Positions 62,077 to 64,000 of a stretch of 64,000 nt of DNA are shown here, piece by piece. The position numbers and the translations under genes were made by a program. Source of the DNA: Variovorax sp. J2L1-78 (GTDB lineage Bacteria; Pseudomonadota; Gammaproteobacteria; Burkholderiales; Burkholderiaceae_C); the NCBI RefSeq assembly GCF_030317205.1, contig NZ_JASZYB010000003.1, forward strand, positions 620,001-684,000, written 5' to 3'. The notes beneath the pieces are model-generated. The model saw only the letters and a list, made by a program, of their open reading frames with translations. It was not told where the DNA came from and made no database searches. The first letter of the stretch is position 1. Every line of letters starts with the position of its first letter.

Positions 62077-62092
62077 ACCGATCAGGCGCCGA

Positions 62093-62875
62093 TCAGGACA
62101 GCCCGGGCTTGCCGCTCAGCGCCCGGGTCGCGCCGATCAGCATCGGCGAGAAGCGCTTGGCGAATTCTTCGACCGTCCAGTCGGCGAGCGAGCCGGAGAT
62201 GTCGATCGCCGCGATGGGTTGGCCTTCGTGGTCGAGCACCGCGCTGGCCAGGTTGATCTCGCCCAGCATGCTTTCTTCGGAGGCCAGCGCGTAGCCGTCC
62301 GCCCCGGCCTGTGCCACCAGTTCGCGGATGCGGGCCGGATCGGTCACGGTGCGCGAGGTGAGCGGCGTGGCGGTCGAGCGAGCGATGATGTCGTCGACCG
62401 CCTCCGCTGGCAGGTGCGACATCACGGCACGGCCGCTGGCCGTGTGGATGGTCGCCAGGCGCCGGCCGATCAGCGTCGTGGTGTAGGTCTGGCGCTTGGT
62501 CTGGCGGCGCAGCGCGAAGATGATGGTGAGGTCGTCGAACAGGCTCAGCTCGACGCGTTCGCCCGATTCCTTCTGCACGTCGACGATCAGCGGCGTGGCG
62601 CGCTCCAGCAGCGGCACGCTGCGCAGGTAGTCGAAGGTGCGCTCCAGGATCTTCTTGCCGAGCACGAAGCCGCGGCCGTTCACGCCGCGTTCCAGGTAGC
62701 CCAGGGACACCAGCGTGTACGCCATGCGCTGCGCAGCGCTGCGGTCCATGTCGCAGAAGGTGGCAATGTCGTTGAGGCTCAGCGGCGACGGATGGTCCGC
62801 GAAGCACTCGAGCACGCGCATGCCCTTGGCCAGCGATTGGATGTAGAGCGTGTCGGTGCGGGGAGCGGTTGTCAT
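62093..62875 (-). CDS. IclR-family transcriptional regulator
   Basis: A 260-residue IclR regulator. The N-terminal winged helix reads SLAKGMRVLECFADHPSPLS, NDIATFCDMDRSAAQRMAYT and LVSLGYLERG. The C-terminal ligand domain contains GRAVMSHLPAE and ASEESMLGEINLASAVLD, and ends in AIDISGS. ATG 62875 precedes MTTAPRTDTLYIQSLAKG. It is convergent with the amidase operon and probably controls it and the aminotransferase operon. Its own upstream region shares an ATGTATTGC element with the operon's divergent promoter. Confidence 0.9.
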   Translation of the reverse strand: MTTAPRTDTLYIQSLAKGMRVLECFADHPSPLSLNDIATFCDMDRSAAQRMAYTLVSLGYLERGVNGRGFVLGKKILERTFDYLRSVPLLERATPLIVDVQKESGERVELSLFDDLTIIFALRRQTKRQTYTTTLIGRRLATIHTASGRAVMSHLPAEAVDDIIARSTATPLTSRTVTDPARIRELVAQAGADGYALASEESMLGEINLASAVLDHEGQPIAAIDISGSLADWTVEEFAKRFSPMLIGATRALSGKPGLS

Positions 62876-62930
62876 CGTGGGGGTGGGCAGCGCGACCCCA
62901 GCGGCCGCAGCGCCTGAGGATAACGCGCAA

Positions 62931-62942
62931 ATGTATTGCGAT
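62931..62942. promoter_or_regulatory. operator-like ATGTATTGCGAT upstream of the IclR gene
   Basis: ATGTATTGCGAT lies 56 bases upstream of the IclR start. Its first nine bases occur again as reverse complement at 52083-52091 before the amidase gene, and at 21444-21452 between the sugar dehydrogenase and lactonase genes. All three are in promoter regions. It may be an IclR operator, with autoregulation. Confidence 0.4.
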
Positions 62943-63091
62943 GCGCCCACGGTCGATCGAATGTCGATCTTGTGAGGAAGGTGTATGGCGATGCAGGATG
63001 GGACTGTCGCCGGGCGTTTCGCTTGGCCTACGCCTGACAGACCGTCGACGGCCGAACCTGCTCGACGAGACGACCCAAGGAGCACGATCCA

Positions 63092-63793
63092 ATGTCCGAT
63101 GCACGCCGACCCGCGGCCGACTTGGCCGCCCATGCCAGGACGCCTTTTCCCGGCGCCTCTGCCGCCTACGACGCCGCCCGCCAGGCGCTGCTCGCCGAGG
63201 AGATCGAGTTTCGACGGCATGCCACTCGTCTGGTCGCGCAGCGCCAGGCGCTGCCGCCCGGCCCCGTCATCGAGAAGAACTACCGCTTCAAGGACGAGCA
63301 GGCCTTCGAGGTCGGGCTGCGCGATCTGTTCGGCGACAAGGACACGCTGGTCACCTACTTCTGGATGTATGGCCCGCAGCGTGAGCGGCCCTGCCCGATG
63401 TGCACCAACTGGCTCGGCGCGGTGAACGGCAACGCCGCCGACATCAAGCAGCGCGTGGCGCTCAAGATCCTCGGGCGCTCGCCGGTCGAACGGCAATACG
63501 CCTTCGCGCAGGAGCGTGGTTGGCGCGACCTGAATTTCGTGCAGACGGTCGGCGACGACTGGGCGAAGGACCTGGGCGTGCTCATGCCCGACGGCAGTGA
63601 ATACCCCGCGCTCACCGTGTTCCGCCGCGATGGCGACACGGTGCGGCTGTTCTGGGCCAGCGAGATGACCGGCGAAATGGCCGACCCCGGCCAGGACCCG
63701 CGCGATTCGCCGGACATCGCGTCGCTCTGGTCCATCCTCGATCTCACGCCCGACGGTCGGGGCACCGACTGGTACCCGAAGCTCAACTACTGA
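63092..63793 (+). CDS. DUF899 thioredoxin-like protein
   Basis: A 233-residue protein of the DUF899 family, which has a thioredoxin-like fold. It carries PCPMCTNWLGAVNG near 105 with a CPMC pair, as in related members, and IEKNYRFKDE upstream. Expected family segments YFWMYGP and RGWRDLNFV are present. The reaction is unknown; the CXXC pair suggests a redox role. ATG 63092 follows AAGGAG with suitable spacing. It is a single gene, diverging from the IclR gene and converging on the reductase. Confidence 0.85.
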   Translation: MSDARRPAADLAAHARTPFPGASAAYDAARQALLAEEIEFRRHATRLVAQRQALPPGPVIEKNYRFKDEQAFEVGLRDLFGDKDTLVTYFWMYGPQRERPCPMCTNWLGAVNGNAADIKQRVALKILGRSPVERQYAFAQERGWRDLNFVQTVGDDWAKDLGVLMPDGSEYPALTVFRRDGDTVRLFWASEMTGEMADPGQDPRDSPDIASLWSILDLTPDGRGTDWYPKLNY

Positions 63794-63806
63794 CGGACCG
63801 TGCCGG

Positions 63807-64000
63807 TCAGTCCCAGGCCGGTGCCAGGCCTTCGGGGCTGGTGAGGCGTTCGTTGCGGTCGAGTGTGGCGATCTGCGCCATGTCGGCATCGCTCAATGTG
63901 AGTTGCTGCGCCAGCAGATTGCTCGCCAGGTTCTCGCGCTTCGTCGACGACGGGATCACCGCGTAGCCCAGCTGCATGGCCCAGGCCAGCACCACCTGCG
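63807..64000 (-). CDS. aldo/keto reductase, C-terminal fragment at window end
   Basis: Only the last 63 or so residues are present; the gene continues beyond the window. The sequence VLAWAMQLGYAVIPSSTKRE then NLASNLLAQQLTLSDADMAQ is the C-terminal NADP-binding part of an aldo/keto reductase, and IPSSTKRENL is the cofactor-binding motif. The ending DRNERLTSPEGLAPAWD resembles E. coli DkgB (2,5-diketo-gluconate reductase B). The substrate and start cannot be seen. Confidence 0.85.
   Translation of the reverse strand, partial: QVVLAWAMQLGYAVIPSSTKRENLASNLLAQQLTLSDADMAQIATLDRNERLTSPEGLAPAWD

Overview
The window is GC-rich, densely packed bacterial chromosome. It carries a class A RNase P RNA, many LysR/AraC/IclR regulators, an orphan Bug-type periplasmic receptor, and hairpin repeats of a kind I associate with Comamonadaceae. 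A Variovorax-like member of the Burkholderiales is the best guess. This is inferred from gene content and protein similarity recalled from memory; no search was run.

Layout. (1) 1-6.5 kb is mostly housekeeping: a FAD oxidoreductase cut by the window edge, cysteine synthase, rnpB, a pseudouridine-synthase homologue whose catalytic Asp is Glu, a Nudix/metallo-beta-lactamase fusion, and CorA. (2) 6.5-23.6 kb is a sugar block. One long minus-strand operon runs from 19.4 kb down to 6.5 kb: an aldehyde-dehydrogenase homologue that has lost its catalytic Cys, ytfQ, chvE-gguA-gguB, ytfR-ytfT-yjfF, an arabinonate-type dehydratase and a 2-keto-3-deoxy-sugar-acid dehydratase. A GbpR-like LysR gene diverges from it. 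A sugar 1-dehydrogenase, a lactonase and an aldose epimerase follow. Together they describe uptake of aldoses through two interleaved ABC transporters and non-phosphorylative oxidation toward 2-ketoglutarate semialdehyde. (3) 23.6-31 kb holds a UBP-type zinc-finger protein, an AraC regulator, and a tightly coupled six-gene cluster: YcaC-like hydrolase, XapX, Tat-exported amidohydrolase with a Cys-rich tail, DoxX, MFS exporter with an extra C-terminal domain, and a SLAC1/TehA-like channel. This cluster is the best candidate for an undescribed system. (4) 31-34.5 kb looks lower in GC and carries LysR, a sulfatase and a Bug receptor, possibly acquired.

(5) 34.7-42.8 kb has pirin with a divergent LysR gene, a methyltransferase, a FecI-FecR-TonB receptor iron-signalling set and an AraC regulator. 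(6) 42.9-49.4 kb has an OmpR-type regulator, a single-domain receiver with a hybrid histidine kinase, an alpha/beta hydrolase, a von Willebrand factor A protein and Dps. (7) 49.5-62.9 kb is a catabolic island for an amide- or peptide-like compound. CoA-transferase and class V aminotransferase genes diverge from an operon of amidase, a complete oligopeptide-type ABC importer, hydroxyacid dehydrogenase, esterase, PaiB-like flavoprotein and class II aldolase; an IclR gene closes it. (8) The end has a DUF899 protein and the C-terminus of an aldo/keto reductase.

No tRNA, rRNA, CRISPR array, transposase, integrase or phage gene was recognised.
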